64,000 nt of DNA from Lactarius indigo (taxonomy: Eukaryota; Basidiomycota; Agaricomycetes; Russulales; Russulaceae): positions 186,001-250,000 of the forward strand of contig JAFKAC010000009.1 of assembly GCA_025766275.1 (NCBI GenBank), given 5' to 3'. Within the stretch, counting starts at the first letter, position 1, and the number at the start of each line of letters is the position of its first letter. Made by a program: the position numbers and the translations under genes. The notes under the pieces are model-generated. The model saw nothing but the letters and a program-made list of their open reading frames with translations, was not told where the DNA came from and searched no databases. Positions 32,221 through 44,322 of this stretch are shown here, piece by piece.

Positions 32221-32315
32221 CTCATCAGGAAAACAAAACGTTACTAGGAAGCACCAGTGTGACTAGGAGCTAGTTCACCTAGTCATGGCTAGTCAAATTT
32301 TGTTTTGTTGATGAG
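32221..32315. mobile_element. Foldback MITE-like element, copy 1
   Basis: 95 bp with inverted ends CTCATCA...TGATGAG and inner AAAACAAAAC / GTTTTGTTG. An internal palindrome, GACTAGG-AGCTAGTTCA-CCTAGTC, lies in the middle. Closely similar to copy 2, 650 bp away. No coding capacity. Confidence 0.8.
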
Positions 32316-32962
32316 GTCGTGCTTCCTTATCTGAGTCCCTAACCCACAGACCATTGCTCCATCATAGCTCACGTTATTCTAACCACTCCTCGTCTTCATA
32401 CACTGTTCATAGCCCTAACTTACTCAGGCTACCATTCATCAGAAACTCACTACCATACAACTTACTGTACTGTACAAGTTGGACCACTGTTCGCTCGTCA
32501 CACTTGTCGCACAAAAATCACTGACAACTGTAGCCTCAGCAATACATCGTACTTAACATTGCTTTCTTCATTGTTGCAAATCTTAGCGAGTCACCTACCT
32601 GAGTCGCATTCGATACGTGGTTGGTGACCGTGTGACATGTCAGCCCTTTTGTCAGCCTGGTCGATGCGATGGACATCGCTAAGTCCTCCAGGCTCAGGTA
32701 CTGTGCCAGCCGAGGAGGCTTGCAACCCCGGGCCGAGCATGACTTTATTTGCCATAGTGGGACCCGCCGTCTTTTGTGGCCAGCGCAGGGACGACGGTAA
32801 ACGAAATTTTCACGACTCGGTGGCACCATTGCGAGCTGCCCCAGCGCCATATTCGCAAAGGCCGCTGCCGCACTGCCACAGCGCACGCCCAGTGTCTGCT
32901 GTGGCGGGAGTGGAGAGCTGGAGGACATAGTTGGTGTCGTGGTTTTCACTCGTGCTTGCAAC

Positions 32963-33068
32963 GCATCAAGAAAACAAAACATTACTAGGAAGCACTAGTG
33001 ACACCCAAATATAGTACTAGGAGCTAGTTCACCTAGTCACGGCTTGTCAAATTTTGTTTTGCTGATGC
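32963..33068. mobile_element. Foldback MITE-like element, copy 2
   Basis: 106 bp, ends GCATCA...TGATGC, same core as copy 1 (TTACTAGGAAGCAC, CTAGGAGCTAGTTCACCTAGTCA, AATTTTGTTTTG), with about 14 extra bases (around ACCCAAATATAG). Two copies of the same short palindromic unit at different sites support transposition. Confidence 0.8.
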
Positions 33069-34154
33069 TGACGTGGGAGTACACATTGGAGCAAAGCTGG
33101 CGGGGCACGGAAGGGCACACGACACTTGAGGCGTCTGACGCCAGGAATAGACCTTACTGCACTTGGCGTGAACCCGGGCACAACCGTCTAGGAAGCTACC
33201 CTTAGCAACTGATTTATCCTCCCGCCGCTGAGAGTCACGAGCTCACTTTAGATACGCGGGCCCTAGGATGTTCATGTAAAAACTGGGCTCGCAGTCTACG
33301 GCCCGTGTCCCGGGTACAATTCAAAAAACAAAAAAAAACTGAGGCCTACACCTTGGCCTACACAGCTACACTACATAGTAACAGGGTACAAACTAGACCT
33401 ACGAGAGTCGCACAGTAGATAAAATTTATGCTCCTGTCTGACACCTTGCAACCGTGTCACGGTGCGGTGCGAAGGAATCGCCCAAGGAATCACCGAGATA
33501 ACCGCGCGGGTTTGCACAACGCCCGCATGCCAGTGGCAGTGAGCGAACTGAAAGAAACAACTTATCCTGCATGGACTACTATCACAATACTCAGACCCAA
33601 CTGTGTAGGACCTGTGTCTAGTTTCTTGTCTGGTCCTTGTCTGGTCCGTTCCTTGGTCCGTTCTCGTCCTTGGCTCACAACACTCCTTGAGCCTTTTAAC
33701 AGCCCGCGGTGTTCAAAGAGATATATAAAAAAAGAAAATAACACAATCCGCGGAATTGAAAACGTTTTTTTAGCTGATGCAGCCAAGATTCGTTGCAGAA
33801 CCTTCGGGTAACCTGTTCAAGTTGCACTCCCCCCTTTGCTCCCGTCACTGCTAGTGGCCGCCCGAAATTACGCCGGCCCCAGCCCCGCCCCCAATTATCT
33901 CTCGGTCAAGGATTGTCTCTTTGACCGAGTACCAAAAACTGAACCCAATCTCCAATCTGGTGTTATTCGAGTTCTGTTTTCTATTTTTTTTTTTTGAATC
34001 CAGTCATATTTGAGTTCCATTTTCATGCTGGGACTCGGACAGCATAAAGTCTCGAGTCCTCATATCTGCCCGCTCCCTGACCCTCCTGCCTTCTCTGAAA
34101 CACACAACCCGTTGTACCGTGAACACCATCTCGGTCACGTAAGTTCCCATAACC

Positions 34155-37100
34155 ATGCACTACCGTTGGATATTTGTACACTTCCTTCTCTCTGCTGTTA
34201 CTCTTCAAGTTGGTGGCATTGCGACATCACGTTGGGACGACATGCGCTCCAAACACTCTTGGAACACTATCCCGGAGAATTGGGAATCTCTCGGCCCCCC
34301 GACAGCTGATACCGTGATCGATCTCTACATTGCGCTCAAGGCCTACCACGAGAATGCCCTGATAGACGCCCTTAACGAGGTCAGCAATCCCCGACATCCA
34401 AGGCTCGTCTTCTTCACTATGCCTTCGCTCACCCATGTACTCACGCGTGCCGCCATTCTGGTACAGATATGGCGCGCACTTGTCTAGGGAGCAAGTCGCC
34501 GATATTGTCGCTCCTCACCCACATACTTTCCAACTCATCCATTCTTGGCTCGACCACCACCGCATACCTTCCTCTTCAATCTCAGTGACACATGGCGGCA
34601 GTTTTCTGACCGTCACTGGGGTGTCGGTTTCGCAAGCCAACGACCTTCTCAGCGCGTCATACCAGCTCTACGCGCACGCCAAGACGAACGAGACGATCGT
34701 CCGCACACTTGGCTACTCGCTTCCCGCAGTACTACATGGGCACGTGCAGACTGTGGCACCTACGACGTTCTTTTCCTCCCAACTCACCCCGTGGCAGACA
34801 CCGTACAAGCGCTCCGACGTGGCAGCAGTGGAGCTGGTGGAGCCGCCATCGGGAGAGCCCGTGACGAAGCCGTTGAGCCGCCGCATTAACGGCGTAACGC
34901 CGGCATTCCTACGCTGGCTGTACAGCACATTCGCCTACGTGCCCAGTGCAATGGACCGGAATGTGGTCGGGGTTACAGGATATAAAGGGGAGTACCCAAA
35001 CCCAGCGGACCTGGCCTCGTACATGCGCGACTACCGCCCCGACGGGTCCGATGCGACCTATGCCGTCGCATTGGTCAACGGCGGTGGATATAACCCGAAT
35101 AACCCTGGCACGGAAGCGAACGTCGACCTTCAGCTCACTGAAGCGATGACATACCCAACTCCGCACATTTTTTACAGCACCGCCTTCTCGCCGAACGGCG
35201 ACGTCTTCCTTGCATGGTCGCGATACGTCCTCAGCCAGCGGGGCGTACCGCTGACAATCACCACTTCTTATGGTCATTATGAGGGGTTATACCCAATGGA
35301 CTATGCGTTCCAGGTGTGCCTCCTGTTCGCGCAGCTCGGTGCGCGTGGCGCCAGTGTCCTCTTCGCAACCGGCGACGACGGTGTCGGCAGAGGCGACTGC
35401 AGGACCAGGGGCGGCACCGTTCGATTCACTCCTGTCTTCCCTGCGACCTGTGCGTGTGCCATTTTTCTCTGCTCGCAGGGAATACGCGCATACAGGCAGC
35501 TCACACAACCCCACTTTCGCAGGTCCCTACGTCACTGCTGTTGGTGGAACGACGAGCTTCGATCCAGAGGTCGCAGCCAGCCTCTCCGGTGGAGGTTTCT
35601 CGGAATACTTTCTGCGCCCGAAGTATCAGCAGCAGGCGGTGTCCACCTTCCTCGATGACCTCGGCCGGAAGTATTCTGGCTCTTACAAGTGCGTCCGGTT
35701 CCGTGATCTGATCTGACCTATTCTCGGGTTGTAACTCGTGCAGCCCTTTTGGCCGCGGCATCCCAGATATTTCCGCGCAGGCGGTGTCAATCCCGTTTAT
35801 CCACAGAGGGCAGGAAATGATCATGCAAGGAACAAGCTGCTCAGCGCCAGTGCGTCTCTCCTTCCTCTCCGCGCCGCCCATCCTCGAGCGTCTTTCCGAC
35901 CACCAACATCAGGAAAAACCTCCCGCGCTAGCGAAGGTTAAGCGCCCCTAATTTATTAATACCCTGAGTAATAGAGATAATGCGCGAATAATTCACGCTA
36001 AGAGCTGATAATCACGAGCGCCTTTGCACGGGTGGTAACATAATGCTAATTATCTACAAACATATGAGACAGATGTCTCGGCTACTAAACGGATTTATGT
36101 AAAAGCTGCGGCATAATTCCAATACTGATGTACAGTATTTCACTTCGGAGTCCTCAAGTTGTCCAAAGTAGATAAATGTACACTATAGATACGGAAAACC
36201 TCATAGCCATAAATCATGCCTTTGGGTGACCCCCGGGGTAACTAGTATGCTACTGTAGTCATCTTTGTCTTCGTTGTCACCTAGTTGCGGTCATCATTGT
36301 CGCTTCAAGGTCGTTGGCCCCACTCTTCTCGCAGATCTCGCTAATGTGAGTGCCATCTTCACTGATGATGATGATTAACGCGTCCTGAGTGACGATGAGG
36401 CATCGGATATGAATGTGGACGGATGGAGGGGTCACAGCCGTGGAGGAGGAGCTGGGGAACCACGGATGTGAGGCGGAGGTTATCGGGTTGGGACACCACA
36501 CCCGTGTTGGCACGCTTCTGCTGTTTCGATTGCTTGATGTCGGTGGGCGAACGAGAACGAGAACGAGAGCGTTTCCTATTGTATTGGAGTCAGACATCGC
36601 CGGAGGTTTTTTTAGCGCATGGTTCGATCAAGATTCAGATACTGAGTGGAAAGCCAATGGGCCATCGCACGATCTACGATAGCAGGAAGATGGTGAGCAT
36701 GACCCCACAAAGAGGCGCCGGCGTGGCTAGTCGACTTCAATTCTGCGTCCGTGTGTGGTCCTCTGGCGAGCACTGGCTGTTGGACTTAGCAAAAAGTTCG
36801 TCCGTTGTTTTGTCTTGTTTTGTCCAGACGTGGGAAGCTTTTTCCCGTTCCTTGACAACAACAAACAAACAAAAAAAAATCCCGTCCACGTCGATTCTTT
36901 TGCATCCCCCAGGATCCCCCCCTTCGCTGAGTCTTCTCCGGTTCAACGTTCAACGTTCACCGGTCACCAGTTCAGCTGCCATCCCCACCTCTGCTCCGAG
37001 TCTACTAATACATTCGAAGTGGCAAGGTCAACGTCCTAACAGCCTCCCCCATACTGACCACTGAGGCAGGACGCTGCCTCCGCACTTAAAGCTGAACGTG

Positions 37101-38603
37101 CGACCCTCAAAAGGGAAAAAAAGAAAAAAAAAAACATAAGTTCTATTCTACGTAACCCTACAACATACTAACCCCTGTCACACAGCCGTGGTGACACCAC
37201 ACTCCACCAATGCAGCCGTTCACCGCCAATTCCATCCTCCCCTGATGCCGCCGACTTTGTCACCACCACGTCACCAGTATTGGCTGTAAGTCCCTCCAAC
37301 CGCTCACCCAGCTACCCTACCTCCACAGCCATATTGGCGTAACACCTGCCATTGCTGACGGTACAGCCGCGGCGGAGTATGCGTTACCGTTGGCCGCAAG
37401 CAACGATGATGGCAGTAGGTGACATAAGGATGCAACCACGACGATGGCAGCAAGGTGGTGATGGTGAACTTGGTGCAGCGGCACCAAGTTGGGAGTAAGT
37501 TCATCTCCCCCCCTCTTCTTCCGTCACCGCTCACGCGGATGCACGTATTCACAGACGACTCTATGGTACTAGCTGCCCTTTTCCGCCTTTTCTGCGGGCG
37601 GGCCCAGTACGGGTGGAGGGCGTCTGTCGGACTCGCATTCACCAACTTAGTCGCATCCCCCTTGCTCTCATTACCCTCGCCCCCTCCCCGCACTATCCGC
37701 TGGTTTGGCTCCCGCCCTCTTCCCTACCACCACCACTGCTTGGTCCGGGTATCACACGCCTACTGGATGTGCGTCAAGCTAAGGCTCGAGCTCGAGCCGT
37801 GCCCGGGCTTAGTTTAGCCCTCTGCCTGGGCTTGGCTCTTGTCCCGAGTCCCCAAGCCAAGGTGAGCCTTTTTGTGCTTTGTTTTTGTCCCATGGTCTCA
37901 TCCACCGTCAGATGACTGTCTAGGCACTCCCGTCGCACCATTAGCAATCCTGGAGGTAAGTTTTCGGACCTATACAGTATGGCTGTGCCGTGTACGGTCG
38001 TATACCGACGGCGCGCAGTTCTATTAGTTGCCTTGTTTACAATTTTCGGATTTGTGTTTTACTCATTTGATAATAATAATAAATCTGATAATGATTGCTA
38101 AACATGATAACGATGTGATATTTGAGAGCACCACTATTGGTAACCTATCCTGATTATCACAAAATTAGCACTAATTTAGTTGTGGCAACGAAATGGAGAT
38201 AATATAGCTAATTTCGTTAATCTTCGCTAATTTAGTCAAATTATCCCTCGCTAGCGCGGGAGGTTTTTCCTGATGAATGTACAGATCGTGGCCGGAATCA
38301 TCTCCCTACTTAATGACTACCGACTTTCCCAAGGCAAGCGCCCGCTCGGCTTTCTGAATCCCTGGATTTATGAAGGTGGCCTCAAGGGCTTCAACGATAT
38401 CGTGTCTGGCTCAAATCCGGGTTGCAATACCAACGGATTCTCCGCCGTTGCGGGATGGGATCCTGTGCGTCTCGCCAATCTTGTGTCTATTCAGTTTCGC
38501 CGTTTTCTGAGCGTAGGCACCATAGGTGACGGGTCTTGGGACGCCTGACTTTGAGCAACTAATGTACATACTTGATCTAGGTTCTTCAAACCCACCAGAA
38601 TAA
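34155..38603 (+). CDS. Secreted S53 family serine peptidase (sedolisin/tripeptidyl-peptidase type)
   Basis: Exons 34155-34402, 34467-35449, 35523-35688, 35744-35849, 38285-38464, 38526-38603 agree in phase and give 586 aa. A signal peptide (WIFVHFLLSAVTL) precedes a pro-kumamolisin activation domain (HLSREQVADIVAPH, LLSASYQLY). The catalytic domain has EANVDLQ (catalytic Glu and Asp), SYGHYEGLYP, ATGDDGVG (oxyanion Asp), AVGGTTSFDPE, SGGGFSEYF, GRGIPDISAQA, the serine motif GTSCSAP, and the C-terminal GFNDIVSGSNPGC and TGLGTPDFEQL blocks. All triad residues are present. Intron 1 uses a GC donor (AG|GCTCGT). Intron 4 (35850-38284) is about 70 bp of native sequence plus a 2.36-kb transposon; its splice sites are intact, so the gene may still work. 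Likely a secreted acid protease. Confidence 0.85.
35910..38272. mobile_element. 2.36-kb non-autonomous DNA transposon in S53 intron 4
   Basis: Inverted ends: 5' CAGGAAAAACCTCCCGCGCT... and its complement at 38241-38272, matching at 30 of 32 positions. AT lies on both outer sides. Subterminal sequence on both sides is AT-rich, with repeated TAAATTAGC and GATAAT motifs. The middle (36240-37950) is GC-richer and holds frames such as 36423-37064, but no transposase, helicase or Rep motif was recognised. Removing it leaves a normal short intron. An alternative reading as a Helitron (TC...CTGA inserted between A and T) fits the ends, but the long inverted repeats argue against it. Confidence 0.8.
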
Positions 38604-39198
38604 CGTGTCAAAGAGGTCGGGCGAGTTATACGCCGTCATGTATGCATTATGGTATTATTTATTGGCTAGTTCATGGCCAATGGCTCGAGTTGCCGTGAAT
38701 CCTGAGATATTGCGATTATCCCGCTGGGCGAAGGATTAGCTCGAGCGGGTCCCCGAGAAGCATCAGGATATTTATGTCGTATGGAAGATACAGGCCCGAC
38801 GTGGCAGTTGACCCCAGTGTAGTTTATGAAGGATTCAATGCTGGCGACTATGTTATAAGCTTATAACAGAATTCTCCTCCTGACATCCATGGAAAGAGGA
38901 AGAGCGTTGTACCAAGATCAGAATTGGCTCCCTTCAGTTATTGGGTGAAAGCGGACGCGCGGACTTCACTTACTGTGCTGTACCGCCGGGCCTGTATTAT
39001 CGGATCAATATCAATGCAAAAAAATCATCCTTCGTTTTCTGTAGCTTCAACAACACATTGCGATTACTTCAACACGCACATAGTACAGACTAAGGAATCC
39101 CATCCTACGGTGACTTGGTTCGATCCTCCCTGTCTAAGGTGAGGCTGTTTCCTTAGCTGTTTCGAACCGCGCCCTCTGCAGTACATGCAGCCAGGCTG
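38604..39198. other. Intergenic, nothing recognised
   Basis: 3' flank of the S53 gene. Only short frames (for example 38924-39142) without motifs. Confidence 0.6.
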
Positions 39199-39771
39199 CT
39201 AGACGTACCGCGCACAGGCCACTTGGCGTGCCTTAGTAAAAGTCCGAGGGTAGAGCGAAGCGTTGGACGTCCATCGCGCCAGACCCCGAAGCTGGCGAAG
39301 TGCTTTCGGGTCGTTAGCGAGGCGGGGACGGGGCACAGGGGCGCTCGGACTGGACGAAACGGAAGTTACGGTAACCGGACAGCGCCCCTCCGGAGATCCG
39401 CGAGTGTCCCGAGGTAGACGATCTGTGCGCGCGCGCGATTTACGATCGGCGAGTATACCCGAGTCTATTGTATATATGTGACTTACCGCGAGCGGCGTGA
39501 GGTGCTTTGCGATCTCGGTGCGCGTCTGTAATGTGAACCGGGGTGCTGGAGGCACAGATCATAGTCGTTCTGGAGCGGGCTCTCCTCGTCTGGCTCGAGG
39601 ATGTCGCTCCCTGACGTTGTCGTCGCTGTCGGTGAGTAGATAGACGAGCTCACTCTCGTCGGTCACTCGAAAATGTAGATCGTCGACAACCGACGCGCCT
39701 AACGATTTGGCCAGTTGGTGTTGGTAGCGCGGTTGGTGAGTGAAGCTAGTGAAGGCGAACACCCGGGCCAT
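39199..39771 (-). CDS. Possible small gene, unknown
   Basis: Two minus-strand frames (39771-39559, then 39555-39199) could be exons of one gene. The first reads MARVFAFTSFTHQPRYQHQLAKSLG with a Val/Asp/Ser-rich continuation; the second has KHLTPLA before a GTAAGT donor. No family recognised and the joins are not settled. It sits downstream of the DUF6535 gene on the same strand and could be unrelated non-coding sequence. Confidence 0.25.
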
Positions 39772-39841
39772 AGCTCACGCGATACAACATACATATAATA
39801 TGATCATACACGACTGGTACATTGACTATACTATGCCATCA

Positions 39842-41909
39842 TTAAGGATGAGCCGCCCATGACAGTCGAGGAGGTCGAGTTTGAGTAAGCGTAGGCGATC
39901 GCACAGGGGTCTTGCGGTCTTCTGTAGTACCAGTAGCAAAGACCTTCGACCAAGGGCCTTTCGTATCAAACGCTGTCCTATGCCGACGTCCAGCTCGCGA
40001 CGCAGGGTCATTCACATGAAACACCTCCAAGACCTCCTTAGAATCAACGAAGAGGGATCGCAGGTCCTCCGACACATTCGACGCGTCCAGCCCATGGCAT
40101 ATCGAGTCCAAAATCGCCTTGACCTCCATCTTGAGCGACGTGGCCGGGCCGTTATCGTCCTCCATTTTGCGCAGCAGCGGCAGTGCGTTTGAGAGCAGGT
40201 TCGCCGCCACCGCCAGCTGGAGGGAGTCCCCATGCAAGAACCGCTCTACGACGTGCGCCGAGACGCCGAGCTGTCGCTGCAGCAGCGCGGACCACTCGGA
40301 CTTGGGACAGTGCCACCGTCCATAGCGCCGCATGATCACGACCAGCGCCTGCACGCAATGCGCGCGCAGCGCCGTGACGGGGTCCGCGTCCGTCGTCATG
40401 TTCGCCGCCATCACCCAGGTCTCGGTCGACAGCGGGCACCACGGGTCGTTCGTCCCCTTGCCGTGCATCATCCACTGTTCCCGCACCGCGTTGTAGTGCC
40501 GCTCCATCGTCCGGCGGAAGCACCAGATAGCGCTCAGGGAGACCGTGAGTCGCTGGCGCCGCGCGGGCTCGGAGAGCAGGCCGGTCGAGCAGGTCGCCAG
40601 GAGCTTGTCCGCGACGGTCTCGATGGGCTCCTCGAGGTCGGTGCGGAGCTCCGGAGCGGGCGGGTGCGCTGAGGTGCGGAAGAGCCCGGGGAGCCCGTCG
40701 AGGAACTCCTCGAGCTCGTGGTCCTCGTCCAGGGACATCAGCGTCCACCGGAGCGCCGAGGAGTCCCACTCCCACGAGAGGCCAGTAGCTGTCTTTTCGA
40801 GCGCACGACGCATGCCCATCGCGATCTTCTCGCGACGCTCGGCCATGCTGCGCTGAACGTCTTCGGTGCGCTTGTGGAACCAGAGCTTGACGAGTGGCGC
40901 AACTTGTTGGAAAAACCAGAAGAGCGAGGAGACGGGGGTCTGGTAGGGCGAGTTGTGGTAGAACAGCGGCATGATGGACAGCACGAAGTACACCAGGACG
41001 CAGAGCGCGACGAGGGAGAGCATGATAAAGGCGACGGTATGGTTGATGTTGAGGAGAAAGTCGATGAGCCCGATGTAGAATATCAACACGGACGTGTGCA
41101 GGAGGACCGGGAGCACCTCGACCGCTGCTCCCAGCGCGAATTTTTCGACGCCGTCGGCGAAGAACGCACGGATGCGCGCCCGCTTTGGCTGCGCGTATGG
41201 CCGATCGGCGACTTGCACGTACCGACGCGTCCACTGCTGCATGAGGGTCGCCCACAGCGCGCAGGCCGTGCTCATGCCAAGACTGATGAACCACAGCGTG
41301 TTGACGCGCACGGCAGAAGGGGTCGGTTGGAAGGAAGCCGCATCGGGTAGGGTCAATGGGGGTGGGGAGGGAGTACCGTTGGCGAGCGCGGACAGCTGCA
41401 GTGAGATTTGGGAAAGTAAGAGGACGGCGGTGTCGCTGGAGTTGGGCTGCAGGCTTTGGTAGCTGGCTACGATAAAAGTAGCCACCGTCGCGGAGAAAAG
41501 ACCGGTCTATGTAAGGTAGAGGTTTCAAGTTGAGCACGACGACCTCGGTGTGGAAAATAGCAAGAGTGTACACGCACAAATACCAACACCCCGTCCGTGT
41601 TTCCTGCCCAACTGTCGCCGTGTTCCTTGTCAAACTTCTCTGCTAGCGAGAGATACAACCCCCATATCTTGGCTGATGGATCGCCGTATTGAGCTTGGCC
41701 AAAAGGACCTGTGTCTCTGCGATGAAACCCGCTCATGACCTGGTCGATAGTCTGGGCGCTCAGGCTGCCATATCCATCGTCTGGTGTGTGCAGTGAGTAA
41801 ACATGACAGAAGGGGGGGCGAAACGTTGCTCACCAAGAGAGAACTTTTCTTCGATGGCAGAGTCGGAGGTCTGCGCAGACTGAGGGGAATTGATTGGACT
41901 GAAACTCAT
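39842..41909 (-). CDS. DUF6535 domain membrane protein
   Basis: Exons 41909-41834, 41780-41578 and 41506-39842 join in phase (about 647 aa from ATG 41909). The N-terminal DUF6535 core reads WGLYLSLAEKFDKE, SWAGNTDGVLVF, then TGLFSATVATFIVASYQSLQP and LLSQISLQLSALANGT. Four membrane segments follow from the sequence: around 41500, 41290 (LWFISLGMSTACALWATLM), 41090 (VLPVLLHTSVLIFYIGLIDF) and 41020 (FIMLSLVALCVLVYFVLSI). The C-terminal 350 residues are soluble and helical-looking. DUF6535 proteins are numerous in mushrooms and their role is unknown. An upstream exon may exist. Large frames on both strands here are shadows of the GC-rich coding sequence. Confidence 0.85.
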
Positions 41910-41957
41910 AGATCCATCGAGCCCCGTTGCCGCAGATAGTGTGGGCACTGTTATCAA

Positions 41958-42475
41958 AAATAGACGTGAGCCCCGGATGTCAAGGGGATATGGAAGAGGA
42001 AGGGGGGATAAGAACCCTGTATCGGAGATGGTGGTGAAACACCTTGTTCAATATCAACATGAATGGTGGTATCCCCAACCATAGTTTTGCGGGGGGAAAG
42101 GACAAGAAGGGTGCTTGTGGGATGGGGGGGACTAAAGAATGTTCGGGGGGTGAAACTCGACTAGAAATAGCAGCGCTGGTGTGAGGGGTGCCTCGCGCAA
42201 ACCATGGCCAATTGGAAGGTGACAACAACCTGGGCCGTTTTATCCTCATGAGAATTCGGGATTGAATTCCCCGAGATCAATGAGAAGTTCGGAATTGCAT
42301 TCCCCACCGGATTCATTGTAATGCCGGATTGGAACACGAGGACGACCTCCCCGTCGGTCACACCTGTGGCCGGTTCACGCTCGCTCTTGTAAAGAGAAGA
42401 CATCTGAGTGGGAGACGCAGTGGTGAGAGTCGGACTCGCTAGTCGCAATAGAGTTCTCACCTGCCACTTCAACGT
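41958..42475 (-). other. Possible 5' exons of the DUF6535 gene
   Basis: Open minus-strand frames at 42472-42161 (containing MSSLYKSEREPATGVTDGEV) and 42249-41980 may be leader exons or 5' UTR. No splice chain could be confirmed. The adjoining 42476-43005 stretch, between this gene and the 3' end of the next, shows no gene. Confidence 0.3.
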
Positions 42476-43005
42476 GTCAACGATCGACGGGCGCTAGTCT
42501 CGCTGTCACTATCAATTGGCAAAAAAAAAGCCCCTTCACAACACCAATCAATCGCTTTGGCTTTACTATATCCTTGTTCTTGACATTTGTTCACTTCCAC
42601 ATCACGCCCAAGCGTCCAGTATGCATCGTGGTAGGTGAAGGCGACAAAGTTCTACATGAAAGTGGTTGTGAGTGGTGAGCGCAACCAGAATATGTTTGAC
42701 CATGAGAGCGCCAGGGCGAACAAATCCACCGTATTGTCGCACGCTAATAAAACTATATTCGATCGACCACTTCCGCACACGCACATACTTCCGAATAATG
42801 CGCAGAGAAACGCAATCCAAGGTTCACAGATTGACGCACACGGAAGATAGATGATAAAAAAAAATAGGTTCTGAAAAAGAAATGCACGGTATACGCAAAT
42901 TGATACTAACGAGCGTCCATTATCGCCATGGATCTCTGATAACCACTCCGCTACGCCACGAACTCGCGACATCATACCAGATCATAAGAGCGTCAAACAT
43001 CCAAT

Positions 43006-44322
43006 TTACGCAAGCAACGCGACAGAGAACGCAACACCGAGAATGCTCGAGAACAGGGAGACGGTGACCGCACCAGCACCATTGGATCCGGACGTAGACG
43101 AGGCGGGGGAACCGCTGCTAGTACGAGTGCCAGTCGAACTAGAGCTGCTCTTCCCTGATGGGGTAGGGGTAGAAGTCGATGCGCCAGTTGGGGTTGGAGC
43201 GGAAACGGAAGCAAGATCTGTGTATAATGCGGAGCTCTGGAAGGTTTGGCAGTTGGAGCTGGAAGGGATACGGGGAGTGTAAGGCATTGTTGAGATCGGG
43301 CCCAGGGACTCGGCAGGCTGGGAGTATGAAAGCGTTTGTCCATTTAAGGTATAGACGCCGGGGATATCCATAGCATCAGAGTCGCACACTTCGAAGATAT
43401 TGTTCTGAGCATTGTTAGGCATGTTATATGCAATGCCAATACGATCGAGTGTGTGCTGGCAGAAACCAGCGGGGTTGGACCCAGAGGGATTGCAAACTTT
43501 GAGCGCGGTGACGTTACCACCAACGAACCTGAAGGCAGGATTAGTGCTCGAAATAAGGAAGTTGATTGGGAAACGAACATGTTCCACTCATGGATCTGCT
43601 GAACAGTCGTGTTGTCCGAACTGAAATGAGTCGAATACAACAAACCACCCATTGGATTTCCGTTCTTTATGACAAACGGTCAGAGGACAACTCTCTGGTG
43701 CTCTCAGGAGACAACGCACCAGATCCTGCCCGTGAGGGTCAAGTTCTCCACCTGAGTCGTCGTTGTTGATGTCAATGTTGACTTGATTCATAAAGGCGAC
43801 GATTTGCATGTAGTTGTTGTTATTGAGGACTTGAACTCCGGTGATAGTTCCGTCGGGGATTAAACGGCCACCATGACCCTTCTTAGTGCACCAGATGACT
43901 TCTTCGCCCTCCGTGTCACCGATGGTCGAATTGGCAGTGGGAGGAGCGAAGACACAAAAGTCTGAGCGCTACATTAGCTTCAAGGTCACAAAATGCGTCG
44001 CCAAGTCAGACACACCAGAAATACTGTTGACAAACGCAGTCTGGCACAGGGACTGCTGGTTCTCGGTGGTCGAGTTGCAGATGTTGTAGCCAGTTTGAGT
44101 CCCGCGAACGTATGTATCAGGAACAGCTTTATAGGGCTAGGTACGAATGTCAGTTGGTTTGGCAGATAAATTTTCAAAACAAAGAGCTGAACGCACGAGT
44201 TGAGAAGGGTATGCGAAACTTAGAGAGGCGAGAGGCGTTGCCGGGAAGGTGGGAGGAGTCTGGGCGGCAACTAATGAAGCAGAGGCGACAGCCACGAAAA
44301 CAGAAAGAGCGGAGCGGGCCAT
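43006..44322 (-). CDS. Secreted GPI-type glycoprotein, 'macrofage activating glycoprotein'-like
   Basis: Five exons: 44322-44197, 44136-44016, 43961-43720, 43664-43579, 43528-43006. All phases agree and give 365 aa. ATG 44322 (MARSALSVFV) starts a signal peptide ending near LVAAQ; an ATG four codons upstream is also in frame. The body has DFCVFAPP, GDTEGEEVIWCTKKGHGGRLIPDGTI, GVQVLNNNNYMQIV, a paired-Cys region (KVCNPSG, GFCQHTLDRIGIAYNMP, FEVCDSD) and YTPRIPSSSNC. It ends in a Ser/Thr-rich linker and a hydrophobic tail (VTVSLFSSILGVAFSVALLA), a GPI-anchor signal. Mushroom genomes carry many such secreted proteins; the biochemical role is unknown. Intact and divergent from the HMG gene. Confidence 0.88.

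Larger units (their letters stand above)
31991..34154. other. Spacer between metacaspase and S53 peptidase
   Basis: Apart from the two foldback elements, no convincing gene. Frames at 32536-32982 (-) and 33428-33811 (+) have no recognisable motif and no exon neighbours. Poly-A and poly-T tracts occur at about 33330, 33730 and 33985. Confidence 0.6.

Noticed and set aside
33428..33811. 127-codon + frame
   Set aside because: No motif, no neighbouring exons, mixed composition in repeat-rich DNA.
40152..41633. 493-codon Arg/Ala-rich minus-strand frame
   Set aside because: Out-of-phase shadow of the GC-rich DUF6535 gene; no motif, while the overlapping frame has clear domain and membrane segments.
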